Assembly (NCBI GenBank): GCA_035649635.1
Contig: DASRJE010000193.1
Location: forward strand, 1-64,000
Length of the DNA: 64,000 nt
DNA from: Gp6-AA40 sp035649635
GTDB lineage: Bacteria; Acidobacteriota; Vicinamibacteria; Vicinamibacterales; UBA2999
Reading direction: 5' to 3'
Translations under genes and position numbers: made by a program
The notes under the pieces: generated by a model
The model's input: the letters and a program-made list of their open reading frames with translations, nothing else
Database searches by the model: none
Told to the model about the DNA's origin: nothing
In this document: positions 42,051 to 50,885 of the stretch, one piece after another
Position numbering within the stretch: position 1 is the first letter of the stretch
Layout of the letters: each line of letters begins with the position of its first letter

Positions 42051-42587
42051 ATGGCCTCAGACATCGTCGCGTATGGCATCTACCCGGATCGGCTTGCATT
42101 TGAACGCGCCCTCGAGGCGCTGCGCGCGGCCGGGTTTCGCAACAGCGACATCTCAGCGATTCTGCCCGATCGAGATGGGACGACGAGAGACCTCGCGGCG
42201 GAGATCAACACCAAAGCACCAGAAGGGTTTACAACAGGGGCAAGCACCGGTGCGGCCATCGGCGGCGTACTCGGATGGCTGGTCGGAATTGGCGCGATCA
42301 TCATTCCTGGCATTGGACCGATCGTGGCCGCCGGCCCGGTCGTCGCGGCTCTTGCCGGGGCGGGCGCTGCCGGAGCGACCGGCGGACTCGTGGGAGGCCT
42401 GATCGGCGCCGGCATTCCGGAGATCGAAGCCAAGAGATATGCGGGACGGATTCGCGAGGGCGCGTACCTCGTTTCCGTGCACTGCGACGATCGCAAATGG
42501 GCGAAGCGGGCGGAAGAAATTCTCGAGACCACCGGTGGCCGAGACGTCGTCAAAACATCAGAAGCGAGCGCTGATTACAAGCCGTAA
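42051..42587 (+). CDS. DUF3341/general-stress-17M-like membrane protein
   Basis: 178 residues. N-terminal VAYGIYPDRLAFERALEALRAAGFRNSDISAIL is a ferredoxin-like strand-helix unit. Residues ~62-125 are a long Gly/Ala-rich hydrophobic block (GASTGAAIGGVLGWLVGIGAIIIPGIGPIVAAGPVVAAL, GGLVGGLIGAGIPE) that could form a membrane hairpin. The C-terminal part AKRYAGRIREGAYLVSVHCDD repeats the first unit. Proteins of this kind are stress-induced in several phyla; biochemical role unknown. Strong ribosome site GAAGGAGG. Confidence 0.82.
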   Translation: MASDIVAYGIYPDRLAFERALEALRAAGFRNSDISAILPDRDGTTRDLAAEINTKAPEGFTTGASTGAAIGGVLGWLVGIGAIIIPGIGPIVAAGPVVAALAGAGAAGATGGLVGGLIGAGIPEIEAKRYAGRIREGAYLVSVHCDDRKWAKRAEEILETTGGRDVVKTSEASADYKP

Positions 42588-42688
42588 ATCGCTTCTGCCC
42601 CTGTCCGGCGCGGCCCGGAATGGCTGAGGCCACTTCCGGGCCCGCCGCCCGTAACATGTAGGCACCCCTCAGTCCAACGTTTGCCGAT

Positions 42689-43012
42689 GTGACCAGCCCC
42701 TCACCGCCTTTGAACGACCGACTGCGATATGCGATCGAGCACAAGCACCTGATCGAGATCAGTTACCACGGGAGCATGCGCGTCGCCGAGCCGCACGACT
42801 ACGGCGTTCACAAGGGAATCGAGCGGCTACTGGTGTTCCAACTGCGCGACTCCGTCCACGCGCAGAACCACAGCGCGACGGGTTGGAGGCTTCTCGATAT
42901 CTCGCAAATCGACGAGTGCCTCGTCCTCGAAAAGAACTTTCCCGGCAGTCGTGGACAGTTGCATCAAAGTCACCTCCTGTGGGACAAGGTCTACGCGCGC
43001 GTGAGCTGCTAA
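42689..43012 (+). CDS. Small WYL-like domain protein
   Basis: 107 residues from GTG 42689. LRYAIEHKHLIEISYHGSMRVAEPHDYGVHKGIERLLVFQL, then GWRLLDISQIDECLVLEKNFPGSRG. The order of an IEISYHG strand and an EPHDYG segment resembles WYL ligand-binding domains, without the DNA-binding part. Conserved small proteins like this occur in many bacteria and are uncharacterised. Confidence 0.7.
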   Translation: MTSPSPPLNDRLRYAIEHKHLIEISYHGSMRVAEPHDYGVHKGIERLLVFQLRDSVHAQNHSATGWRLLDISQIDECLVLEKNFPGSRGQLHQSHLLWDKVYARVSC

Positions 43013-43031
43013 ACGCGTACACTCCTTGCGC

Positions 43032-44285
43032 GTGGATAAGACGCCGCGCTGTCTGACCGTCCTCACGCCGATACTGCCCGGCAAAGACGCCGCTCTGCGC
43101 GCGCGGCTGCGCGCGATCGGCGATGACATCAACGGCAAGAAAGTCTCCGCAGGGACTCGTCCCGACATTGCGTTCGTTCGTAGTCGGCGTATTCATTTCG
43201 CGCGATTCGCCATCCTGAACGATCCCGATCGTGGACCTGGACGCACCCGCCTGCTGTTTGCGTCGGTCTATGACGGCCCCCTCGATGAACACCTCGATGA
43301 GCTCGTCGCGATTACGTCCGATGTCGACGCGATTTGGGGAGCGTGCGAGGGCTACACCGGCGTCAACCGATTTCAGTCGTTCATCCAGGCCCACGCCTGC
43401 GATGCAAACGCGTATTACGTCGCCTTTCGCGACGAGTCCGCGTCATCCATCACGAGCGCTATCGACGCGCGCCGTCGTCGGCACGCACTCCAGGATTCAC
43501 ACACACCGAGCAGGGACGAGCGCACGAACGCGCGTGCTGCTATTGATTCCCCTTCCCTTTTTCGTTCGTTAGTTGCGGCCACACGGCGTGTCGTGCGCGC
43601 CGCGCCTGTTGTAACGGATGTCGTTCGCGCAGTCGTGCAGAACGGCTTTGGCAACGTCTACCACGGCACGCTGCGGATCACGGCGAGCCTCGATCGATAC
43701 CGCGTATTCCGCGTTCTCAACTGGATCACGAGAAACCGCACTCCACCAAGGAAGTCTGCGTTCAGCAGCGTTCCCATCGACCAGCGCAGCGCGTTTGCCC
43801 CCCTGGTGACCGGCGACGAAATCCCAGCCGAATGGACGGCCATCGCCCCTGAGTTCCGGGAGGACGCCGTCGCGCAGAATCAGCTCACCCTGCTGACCGT
43901 TGTCGATCCGGCCTCTGTCGGCCGTGTGCGGGCAGTTCTGGCGGCGATTGATTCGTACGCGCGGCGTCTTTCGCCCCCGGGCTCGTTGATTGGGATCAGC
44001 ACGATCCATTTCGTGCGATGGCTGTTGATCGATCGCGGCCGCCGGTTACTATTCATCAGCGACTACGATGGAAGCTGGGAAAGCTACATCGATGAATTCG
44101 CCGAAATGATCTTGTCCGGTCTCGACGCGATCTGGGAGACCTCATACGGAATGCCTCCTGACGGCGCGCGGGATTTCCCCGCGTTCAAGCGCTTTCTTCG
44201 CAGCCATCAGGTGCCGTCTGACATTTTCTTTGCCGCGTACCCGGATGCTACGGTTCTGAACATCATCTCGGACCGGGCGCACTAG
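43032..44285 (+). CDS. Duplicated-domain protein associated with a DyP peroxidase
   Basis: 417 residues from GTG 43032 (TTG 43026 possible). Two related halves: RIHFARFAILND with TRLLFASVYDGPLDEHLDELVAI and DVDAIWGACEGYTG (~45-110), and TIHFVRWLLIDRGRRLLFISDYDGSWESYIDEFAEM with GLDAIWETSYGMP (~325-375). Each half ends with FQSFIQAH or FKRFLRSHQVPSDIFFAAYPD. The pattern suggests paired ferredoxin-like folds as in DyP and chlorite-dismutase relatives, but no haem His is obvious. It lies 20 bases before the DyP gene, so a partner or substrate-delivery role is inferred. Confidence 0.7.
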   Translation: MDKTPRCLTVLTPILPGKDAALRARLRAIGDDINGKKVSAGTRPDIAFVRSRRIHFARFAILNDPDRGPGRTRLLFASVYDGPLDEHLDELVAITSDVDAIWGACEGYTGVNRFQSFIQAHACDANAYYVAFRDESASSITSAIDARRRRHALQDSHTPSRDERTNARAAIDSPSLFRSLVAATRRVVRAAPVVTDVVRAVVQNGFGNVYHGTLRITASLDRYRVFRVLNWITRNRTPPRKSAFSSVPIDQRSAFAPLVTGDEIPAEWTAIAPEFREDAVAQNQLTLLTVVDPASVGRVRAVLAAIDSYARRLSPPGSLIGISTIHFVRWLLIDRGRRLLFISDYDGSWESYIDEFAEMILSGLDAIWETSYGMPPDGARDFPAFKRFLRSHQVPSDIFFAAYPDATVLNIISDRAH

Positions 44286-44305
44286 CCAAAGGGGTTCATC
44301 ACACG

Positions 44306-45817
44306 TTGCGGCTGACAGACGAAGCCCTTGCCGATATCCAGGGCGTCATCACGAGCGGCTATCGACATCTGCCGCAGGCCGCGTACCTCTTCGTCAGGAT
44401 GACAGACCTGACCGGTGCGCGCCGTTGGCTTTCACGCATATCGGCTTCGATCACTACTTCGAGACGATGGCCTGTCGAACGCGCATCGGCGAACGTGAAA
44501 CCGCAATCGGCGATTAACGTCGGGATCACAGCAGCAGGGCTGCGCGCGTGCGGACTGCCCTCTCGTGTACTGTGCACCTTCCCTTCGGAGTTCCAGGACG
44601 GCATCACGTCCCCGGAGCGATCGCGTATTCTTGGCGACACCGGCGAGAGCGCTCCGGAGCGGTGGGAAATCGGTGGACTGCGTTCCGATCCGGTGCATGC
44701 TCTCCTGCTCCTCTTCGCGTCTGACGAGACCAACCTCAATGCACTCTGCGCGGCCCAGCGCGCGATTCTCGAGTTGTGCGATGGTGTCGTCGAGTTGCGC
44801 GACAGCATGCAACGTGGCTACAGACCAGAAACGGAGTCGGAGCCCTTCGGTTTCCACGACGGCCTCGCGCAACCACGAATCAGAGGGGTCGACGGCCGTG
44901 GTGTAGCGACCGGTGAGTTCATCCTCGGTTACGAGAATCACTACGGGCTCATTCCGCCGACGCCAGTCGTGCCCCGCGATCTGGATCCGTCGGAGATCCT
45001 TCCGCCGCTCTCAAACCCGTACCACTCGATGGAGTCTCTGGCCGACCTTGGCAAGAACGGCTCCTATCTCGTGTATCGCAAGCTCCAGCAGGACGTCGCG
45101 GGGTTCTGGCAGTTCATGGCCAGGGAGGCCGCACGCGGCGGTCGCACCGACCCGACCACCATCATCTGGCTCGCATCGAAGTGTGTGGGACGCTGGCCCT
45201 CGGGGGCGCCTCTCGCGTTAGCACCCGACCGCGATGCGCCCGACCTGTCTGAACGGGACGACTTCTTTTATTCAGATGATCCTGACGGGCTGCGATGCCC
45301 GGTCGGGGCGCATGTCCGCCGCACCAACCCGCGCGACGCGCTCAAGCCGTATCCGCCGCGGCAATCGCTCAGCATGACCGATGCCCATCGGTTGATCCGG
45401 CGGGGGCGCGTCTTCGGCCCGCCTCTATTCGATCCCGGCGTGCTTCGTCGCGCGTCGATAGACGCGCGAGAGACACTGCCCGAGATGCGGGACGATGGCC
45501 AGGCCCGGGGCGTGCATTTCTTCTGCGTCAACGCCAGTTTGAAAAGTCAGTTCGAGTTCGTGCAACAAACGTGGGCCAACAACCCGCGGTTTGGCGGATT
45601 GAACGACAACATGGATCCGCTGACGAGCAGTCCATGTGACGAAAAAACCGCAAGCCGCATGACGATCGCGCGTCGAGGCGCGCCCGCGGGAGCGGGCGCA
45701 GGCGCACTGCGCACACAGGTGTTGCCACGATTCGTCACGGTTAAAGCCGGCGCATACTTGTTCCTTCCGAGCCTCACGGCACTGCGCTTCCTTGGAAGGG
45801 CCGCGGCGGACACGTAG
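44306..45817 (+). CDS. Dyp-type haem peroxidase
   Basis: 503 residues from TTG 44306. The DyP signature appears as FGFHDGLAQPRIRG (~180; GxxDG with the distal Asp), the haem-ligating His in CPVGAHVRRTNPRD (~335), and the conserved Arg region near LIRRGRVFGPPL (~360). C-terminal VHFFCVNASLKSQFEFVQQTWANNP is typical of the longer class. No signal peptide, so likely cytoplasmic. It would oxidise dyes, lignin-like phenols or an unknown natural substrate with hydrogen peroxide. Shares a transcript with the duplicated-domain protein. Confidence 0.92.
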   Translation: MRLTDEALADIQGVITSGYRHLPQAAYLFVRMTDLTGARRWLSRISASITTSRRWPVERASANVKPQSAINVGITAAGLRACGLPSRVLCTFPSEFQDGITSPERSRILGDTGESAPERWEIGGLRSDPVHALLLLFASDETNLNALCAAQRAILELCDGVVELRDSMQRGYRPETESEPFGFHDGLAQPRIRGVDGRGVATGEFILGYENHYGLIPPTPVVPRDLDPSEILPPLSNPYHSMESLADLGKNGSYLVYRKLQQDVAGFWQFMAREAARGGRTDPTTIIWLASKCVGRWPSGAPLALAPDRDAPDLSERDDFFYSDDPDGLRCPVGAHVRRTNPRDALKPYPPRQSLSMTDAHRLIRRGRVFGPPLFDPGVLRRASIDARETLPEMRDDGQARGVHFFCVNASLKSQFEFVQQTWANNPRFGGLNDNMDPLTSSPCDEKTASRMTIARRGAPAGAGAGALRTQVLPRFVTVKAGAYLFLPSLTALRFLGRAAADT

Positions 45818-45827
45818 GCGCAAAACC

Positions 45828-45889
45828 GCGCAGGATAAAAGCCTGCGCTCTACGCACGGGTCGAATCACTGTCAAACAACCGTAGAGCG
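45828..45889. terminator. Two overlapping, mutually exclusive hairpins
   Basis: GCGCAGG (45828-45834) pairs with CCTGCGC (45842-45848). CGCTCTACG (45846-45854) pairs with CGTAGAGCG (45881-45889). The two stems share bases 45846-45848, so they cannot form fully together. They follow the DyP stop by about 10 bases. The first may be a terminator; the remainder of the gap to trmO holds nothing else that I recognise. Confidence 0.45.
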
Positions 45890-45981
45890 AAGCGCCAGGC
45901 GCCGCCAACCCGCAGGTCGCGGCGAGAGCGCCTTGTCAAGAGTCCCGCTTCAGTTCAGCATGAGAGCGCTGGAGCAGATAC

Positions 45982-46398
45982 ATGAGCGTCAAGGGAGCGC
46001 ATGCCGCCGCAGGGACCTTGTGGTCGATCGGCGTGATTCGATCAGTGCTGACCGAACGTCATGGCGCGCCGAAACAGGGATCGGAAGGCGCGCCCGACGC
46101 CTGGCTCGAAGTCCATCCATCGGTGTCCGACGGGTTGCTCGGGGTTTCGGTCGGCGACGAGCTCATCGTCATCACGTGGTTACACCAGGGACGCCGCGAC
46201 GTGCTCCAGGTCCACCCACGCGGTAATCCGACCAATCCACTCACCGGTGTCTTCGCGACGCGGTCGCCCGATCGGCCCAATCCGCTTGGCCTGCACCCCG
46301 TCGTCGTGCGCGAAATCGACGGACGTCGGCTGCGCATCGGCCCCATCGAAGCGATCGACGGGACGCCCGTCGTCGACATCAAGCCCGTGCTTTGTTAG
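45982..46398 (+). CDS. trmO: TrmO/TsaA-type tRNA m6t6A37 methyltransferase
   Basis: 138 residues; GGAG precedes ATG 45982. Signature segments: TLWSIGVIRS, GAPDAWLEVHPSVSDGLLGVSVGDELIVITWLH, and GVFATRSPDRPNPLGLHPVVV, the SAM-binding heart of the YaeB/TsaA fold. TrmO methylates t6A37 of certain tRNAs. The E. coli enzyme is longer (~235), so this is the short core form. Its end overlaps the convergent DUF5655 gene by 20 bases. Confidence 0.88.
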   Translation: MSVKGAHAAAGTLWSIGVIRSVLTERHGAPKQGSEGAPDAWLEVHPSVSDGLLGVSVGDELIVITWLHQGRRDVLQVHPRGNPTNPLTGVFATRSPDRPNPLGLHPVVVREIDGRRLRIGPIEAIDGTPVVDIKPVLC

Positions 46399-46912
46399 AT
46401 CGACGTGTTGTTGCGGCGCTGCTCGTCCGGGTGCGCTTCACTTTCTTGGTCGTGGCCGGCTTCGTCTTCTTCGTGCCGCGCGTGCTCCCCGCGTTGACCT
46501 CGCTCGCCGCTGAGAAGTCGTACGCTTCGTGAAGCCAATCGGTGATGGGTGGTTCGACCTCATCGCGATGACGAATCTGCATGACGTGGGCGACCTTCGA
46601 CTTCGATGTGCGCTCGGCACGGCGCACCTGCGGCGCCTTCACCATGCGCCCAAGGAACACGCAGACCTCGAGAAAGCCTTTCTTCGGGCGCACGAAGAAG
46701 TAACACGACTTCCGCGAGAACATGATCGAGTTGTGGGAAGCGTAGATCCTCTGCTCACCAAATTCGGCGGCAGTGTCGCGCAGCCGTCCCCACGCGTCGC
46801 GCAGGTCTTCCGTTAGGTCCTGCGTGAGCGCCGCTTCAGTCGTCGTCCAGCAGTCGTGGACCTCGCCTTCCTCGACCCACTGTTTGCAGTGGTAACACTC
46901 TCGACCAGCCAT
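46379..46912 (-). CDS. DUF5655-like protein with basic tail
   Basis: 177 residues from ATG 46912 (MAGRECYHCKQWVEEGE); ATG 46942 is an alternative start. The N-terminal CYHC...HDC may bind zinc. The body EDLRDAWGRLRDTAAEFGEQRIYASHNSIMFSRKSCYFFVRPKKGFLEVCVFLGR resembles DUF5655, a domain tied to nucleic-acid-related proteins. The tail (KKTKPATTKKVKRTRTSSAATTRRSN) is strongly basic and could bind nucleic acid. Role unknown. Confidence 0.72.
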   Translation of the reverse strand: MAGRECYHCKQWVEEGEVHDCWTTTEAALTQDLTEDLRDAWGRLRDTAAEFGEQRIYASHNSIMFSRKSCYFFVRPKKGFLEVCVFLGRMVKAPQVRRAERTSKSKVAHVMQIRHRDEVEPPITDWLHEAYDFSAASEVNAGSTRGTKKTKPATTKKVKRTRTSSAATTRRSNKARA

Positions 46913-46974
46913 AACCTCCAGAAGGTGCTCACGTCCTAGCATAGGACAGTGGAGGTCCAGCGAGACTGAATTCC

Positions 46975-47349
46975 TTACAATCGTTCGCTCACGGCGAGGA
47001 TGTTTCCCTCGGTGTCTTTGAACCACGCAGTCTTGGCACCGCCTCCGGTCGCAATGCCGTTCACGGTCTTGATGCTGGGCAGGTCGTACTCTTCGAATAC
47101 CACGCCGCGAGATTTCAGTTCAGCGACCTCGCTGGCGACGTCGTCGACGCTCCAGAAAGCCGTGCTCGCTTTAGATGTGCCGGCGCCTGCAGATGGATAC
47201 ATGAACACGCGCGCCCCGCCGCACTCGTAGAACACGCCGCCGGCGTATTCTTCGATGGGTATCAGGCCGACTATTTCTTCGTAGAATTTTCGTGCGCGCC
47301 GGACGTTGGCCACCGGGATGTACGGCACGATTCGCGCGTCCTTCAACAT
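46975..47349 (-). CDS. VOC family protein
   Basis: 124 residues from ATG 47349, with AAGGA eight bases upstream. VPYIPVANVRRARKFYEEIVGLIPIEEYAGGVFYECGG, then STAFWSVDDVASEVAELKSRGVVFEEYD and AWFKDTEGNILAVSE, the beta-alpha-beta repeat of the glyoxalase/dioxygenase fold. Metal ligands are not obvious except the terminal Glu. Cytoplasmic; substrate unknown. Confidence 0.9.
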   Translation of the reverse strand: MLKDARIVPYIPVANVRRARKFYEEIVGLIPIEEYAGGVFYECGGARVFMYPSAGAGTSKASTAFWSVDDVASEVAELKSRGVVFEEYDLPSIKTVNGIATGGGAKTAWFKDTEGNILAVSERL

Positions 47350-47438
47350 ATGTCCATCCTTGAGATTCATTTGCTTGTTTCTTCAAGGAAGAACGCTGCC
47401 AAAGTACAGCCCAACAGCAATCACAAGCGAGGTCGTCA

Positions 47439-48155
47439 ATGCTGGCTCGTCTGATCGGCACCGTGCGGACCACCGAGGATGTCATCGCTACGATGCGCGC
47501 CATTCACGAAACGCTGCCGGACACCGACGGCGTGAAATGGTTCAATTTTCTCTACCTCAACGTGACAGAGGCCGTGCTGGCTGACACGAGCGTGTGGGAG
47601 GACTGGCCGTTCCTTCAGCGTTTCGACGTCACCTTTGCGATCCTCTACTTCGACGCCATCGTGAACTGGGAACAGGACCGCGCGAGGACACCGCACGCGT
47701 GGCGGCCGCTGCTGAGGGCCCGCTATCAGTCCGGGCGCGCACCAATACAGTTCGCGCTCGCCGGCATGAATGCGCACATCAACCACGATCTCGCGATCGC
47801 GCTCGACCGCATGGCGGGACTCGACGGCCGTTATCCTTCACGCGATGGCGCCCGCTTCACTGATTTCCGAAAAGTGAACGACGTCCTCGAGCGCATGGAG
47901 GCGCGGCTACGCGAGCAACTGACCACTGGTCTTGCTGGCGAGATCGATCGCTCACTTGGCGACGTCGACAGCGTCGTGATGATGTGGAACATCCGCCAGG
48001 CGCGCGACGCCGCATGGACGAACGGCGAAGTCCTCTGGCAACTTCGTTCCACACCGCACCTGCAGAGAGACTACCTTGCGCACCTCGATCAGTTCGCATC
48101 GTTCGCCGGCCGCGGTTTGCTGGTGCCACGGCTTGGCGTGAGCGCCGGCACTTAG
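47439..48155 (+). CDS. DUF5995 family protein
   Basis: 238 residues from ATG 47439. WFNFLYLNVTEAVL, FDVTFAILYFDAIVNWEQ, RPLLRARYQSGRAPIQFALAGMNAHINHDLAIAL and DFRKVNDVLERMEARLREQL match DUF5995, an all-helical family. The AGMNAHINHDL motif, with Asn, His and Asp, is its most conserved point and might bind a metal. The middle of the chain also carries VMMWNIRQARDAAWTNGEVLW. Function is unknown for the whole family. Confidence 0.85.
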   Translation: MLARLIGTVRTTEDVIATMRAIHETLPDTDGVKWFNFLYLNVTEAVLADTSVWEDWPFLQRFDVTFAILYFDAIVNWEQDRARTPHAWRPLLRARYQSGRAPIQFALAGMNAHINHDLAIALDRMAGLDGRYPSRDGARFTDFRKVNDVLERMEARLREQLTTGLAGEIDRSLGDVDSVVMMWNIRQARDAAWTNGEVLWQLRSTPHLQRDYLAHLDQFASFAGRGLLVPRLGVSAGT

Positions 48156-48185
48156 GAGAAACCCGATTTCGAGTATCGTCTCCCT

Positions 48186-48554
48186 ATGCGATTGAGCAGT
48201 GCGATGGTGTACGTGAAGGATCTTCCTCGCATGCGGGCGTTCTATGGCGAGATGCTTGGCGTCAAGCCCAGCAACGACACCTGGACCGACTCGTGGACCG
48301 AATTCGACGCGGGCGGTGTTCGGTTCGCTTTGCACGCAATTCCTCCCGAGATTGCCAGCCAGATCGAGATCACCTCGCCGCCTCGCCCGCGCGGACAGAA
48401 CCCCGTGAAGCTGATTTTCGAAGTCGAAGATGTCGATGCGGAGCGCGTGCGGTTGGAGTCACTGGGGATCACGATGGTGCAGCGGCCATGGGGCGCATGG
48501 GATGGGATCGACCCGGAAGGTAACGTGTTTGGCATTCGGTCGCCCGAGGTCTGA
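48186..48554 (+). CDS. VOC family protein
   Basis: 122 residues. MVYVKDLPRMRAFYGEMLGVKP, TEFDAGGVRFALHAIP, VKLIFEVEDVDAERVRLESLGITMVQ and WDGIDPEGNVFGI give the standard two beta-alpha-beta units. His in FALHAIP and Glu in DPEGNVF are candidate metal ligands. Third VOC protein within 11 kb; substrate unknown. Confidence 0.9.
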   Translation: MRLSSAMVYVKDLPRMRAFYGEMLGVKPSNDTWTDSWTEFDAGGVRFALHAIPPEIASQIEITSPPRPRGQNPVKLIFEVEDVDAERVRLESLGITMVQRPWGAWDGIDPEGNVFGIRSPEV

Positions 48555-48579
48555 CGCGGGCGCCCGCCGAAACTCACGT

Positions 48580-49851
48580 CTATCGTGAGGCAGCCCGCAT
48601 GGACGCAGGCCACTTGAGGCGGACGACCCTGGTTGCCTCCTGACCCTCAGGACCCAGCGCCTCATTCGCGAGATACACACCGGCGGCGGATGGGACGGCG
48701 GACGCAACCGACGCGAGCGCATCCCCTTCATAGAGCGCGGAATACAGCGGCGTGCGGCCATCCGGACTGACGACCAGCACTCCCGTTTTCTGCGGCAGCG
48801 CCATGAGCAGCCGCGCCGGCACTCTCATGAGCAACGGTTTGACCCACGCGTGTTCGTGCACCCAAGTGAGGAGCCGAGTGCGATTCGAGAACAGCGCGAG
48901 CCAGATACGCCCCGCGGAATCTCGATCCATCCCGTCATCCAGCCCGATGATGCCGTCGAGGACGATTTCATCCTGCCCCGCTTTCGGCCCTCTCAGATAG
49001 AGGCGCGTCAGGCGAAACAGCGAAGTCTGCGTAACCAGCACAGACTCCTCACGCGGTTGCCCGGGATGAAGGTCGTAGAGCACGCCGTTGATGAAGTGGA
49101 ATCCTTCTGCGATGAGACGCGTCGTACGCGTCTCCAGGTCGTAGCGCCACAGGCGTCCGTTCGGCGACAGCGCAAGCGCTTCATCCAGCGCGTCGTCAAC
49201 CGACGCACCGCTGTAGTCGAAGGGCTCCGAGAAGTAGATGCGCTTCCCGTCCTCCGACACTTCCAGGTTGTCGCACACGATGAGCGGCCGTTTGGGAGCC
49301 GTTATCCCCGGGCCGAGCTCGGGGGCGCCGCTATCGTTGTCCGCGTAAACGATCGAACGTTCGTTCATCAGATCGGTCGCAGGCACGTCCACAACGAGCG
49401 GGTCAACTTTACGCGTGTCGAGAGAAAGCCGGTACAACCCAACCCGTTCGTTTGGCGCCGCCGCCGAGTACGATCGCGATGCGCAGAAGTAAATGTGATT
49501 CGGGTCACCCGGTGCATCGTGAATCCCGTAAGCCATCAAGGGCGGATCCACGAGCGGTTCCCCGGAGTGGTTTCCGAGATTCAGCCGCCATATCTGCCCG
49601 TCGGTGGCCGTGACGAGCGCGGTGGTTCCGTCCTGCAGGAACACCGCGTCATCGAAGGCGGGCACCTTCGATGGAAATCGCTCGAGGGCTTCCGCAAACT
49701 CAGCCGACCGATCGACCGATTGAATCGCCGCCTCGGTCGCTCGATCGATTGCGATCGAGTCGGCGATCTGAATCTCGGCTCGCGGCGCCGCCATCACCCA
49801 CCAGCCAGCGACCAGCAACGCCAGCACGACGACGGTGACGACGCGAGTCAT
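48580..49851 (-). CDS. SMP-30/strictosidine-synthase-like beta-propeller, membrane-anchored
   Basis: 423 residues from ATG 49851, overlapping the epimerase stop as ATGA. One N-terminal helix (VVTVVVLALLVAGWWVMAA) anchors it or directs export. The propeller part has FLQDGTTALVTATDGQIWRLNL, CDNLEVSEDGKRIYFSEPFDYSG, NGRLWRYDLETRTTRLIAEGFHFINGVLYD and GLDDGMDRDSAGRIWLALFSNR, the pattern of strictosidine-synthase-like and gluconolactonase-like hydrolases with a central metal. Probably a lactonase-type or hydrolytic enzyme in the periplasm. Second gene of a two-gene transcript with the epimerase, divergent from the P450. Confidence 0.85.
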   Translation of the reverse strand: MTRVVTVVVLALLVAGWWVMAAPRAEIQIADSIAIDRATEAAIQSVDRSAEFAEALERFPSKVPAFDDAVFLQDGTTALVTATDGQIWRLNLGNHSGEPLVDPPLMAYGIHDAPGDPNHIYFCASRSYSAAAPNERVGLYRLSLDTRKVDPLVVDVPATDLMNERSIVYADNDSGAPELGPGITAPKRPLIVCDNLEVSEDGKRIYFSEPFDYSGASVDDALDEALALSPNGRLWRYDLETRTTRLIAEGFHFINGVLYDLHPGQPREESVLVTQTSLFRLTRLYLRGPKAGQDEIVLDGIIGLDDGMDRDSAGRIWLALFSNRTRLLTWVHEHAWVKPLLMRVPARLLMALPQKTGVLVVSPDGRTPLYSALYEGDALASVASAVPSAAGVYLANEALGPEGQEATRVVRLKWPASMRAASR

Positions 49852-50885
49852 CGCACGCCCGCGCCATGACCCTGCGCGGCTGACTCGGCGGGGCTTGATG
49901 ACGGGTTCTGCAGCCAGCGAATCGTGTCCATCAACGTTTCGCGCAGCGGCCGCGTCGACCATCCGAGCTCAGCTCGCGCTTTCGACGTGTCGTACCACGC
50001 ATAACGCCCGATGATTTGGAGCACATCGCGAGTCAAGGGAGCTGGTTTGCCGCGAATCGAGCTGATCAGCTCGAGAAGGCCGACCAGTCCACGCAGGATC
50101 GGCGTCGGAGGCACAAAGCGGGGGGCTCGAACCCCCGCGATCTCGGCCACCTGTTCGAGCAGTTGGTTGACCGAGACGTTGTCGCCACTGAGGAGATATC
50201 GCTGCCCGGAACGGCCTCGTTCGGCGGCGAGCACGACACCAGTCGCAAAGTCCCGCACATCGAGGGCTCCGAACCCGATCGGCAGGGTGAACCGCAGTTT
50301 TTTCGTGATCACCGACTGCACCAGTTTGTTCGCTGGTGCGCCCACAGGATCGTCCGGGCCGAATGTAAATGCCGGGCACACCGTCATGACGGCGAAGTTC
50401 GACGAGGCGTACGCCAGAGCATTCAATTCCGCCTGACGCCGCATGTTGGCGTATGGAAGATCGAACGAATGCTCCTCCCAGTTGGCCGATTCATCGAGCG
50501 GTTTCGGATTCCTGTTCACACCAACGGCGAGCGCGCTCCCCGCGACGACGGCGCGCTTGACGCCGCACGCTGCAGCGGTTTCCAGGAGCTGCCGGGTGCC
50601 AGCGATGTTGATCCGTTGCATGTCATCGAGGAGCTGAGCGCCGCCCCCAACGCTCACCTTGAAAGCAAGATGTAGCAAGGTGCCGACACCCGAGCAGGCG
50701 GAGCGCACTGAGGTGGCATCGTCCACGTACCCGGGACAGCGCTCAACATTCAGTCCCTTGAGCACATCGGGACGGCCGTCGCGCAACTCGAGCACGCGGG
50801 GACGGACTCCGACCTCGTTCAGCCTCTTGGCGACATGGTACCCAAGGAACCCGGTCGCACCCGTGAGCAGGACATTGGTCTCCAT
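49848..50885 (-). CDS. NAD-dependent epimerase/dehydratase (extended SDR)
   Basis: 345 residues from ATG 50885, with GGAGG seven bases upstream. VLLTGATGFLGYHVAKRL is the NAD-binding loop; VAGSALAVGVN holds the usual Ser region. The expected YxxxK is seen as YANMRRQAE, where Lys is replaced by Arg/Gln, so classical SDR catalysis may be weakened. LDVRDFATGVVLAAERGRSGQRYLLSGDNVSV matches the HpnA-like/steroid dehydrogenase-like extended SDRs. Works with the downstream propeller enzyme by context; substrate may be a sugar or a terpenoid. Confidence 0.85.
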   Translation of the reverse strand: METNVLLTGATGFLGYHVAKRLNEVGVRPRVLELRDGRPDVLKGLNVERCPGYVDDATSVRSACSGVGTLLHLAFKVSVGGGAQLLDDMQRINIAGTRQLLETAAACGVKRAVVAGSALAVGVNRNPKPLDESANWEEHSFDLPYANMRRQAELNALAYASSNFAVMTVCPAFTFGPDDPVGAPANKLVQSVITKKLRFTLPIGFGALDVRDFATGVVLAAERGRSGQRYLLSGDNVSVNQLLEQVAEIAGVRAPRFVPPTPILRGLVGLLELISSIRGKPAPLTRDVLQIIGRYAWYDTSKARAELGWSTRPLRETLMDTIRWLQNPSSSPAESAAQGHGAGVR

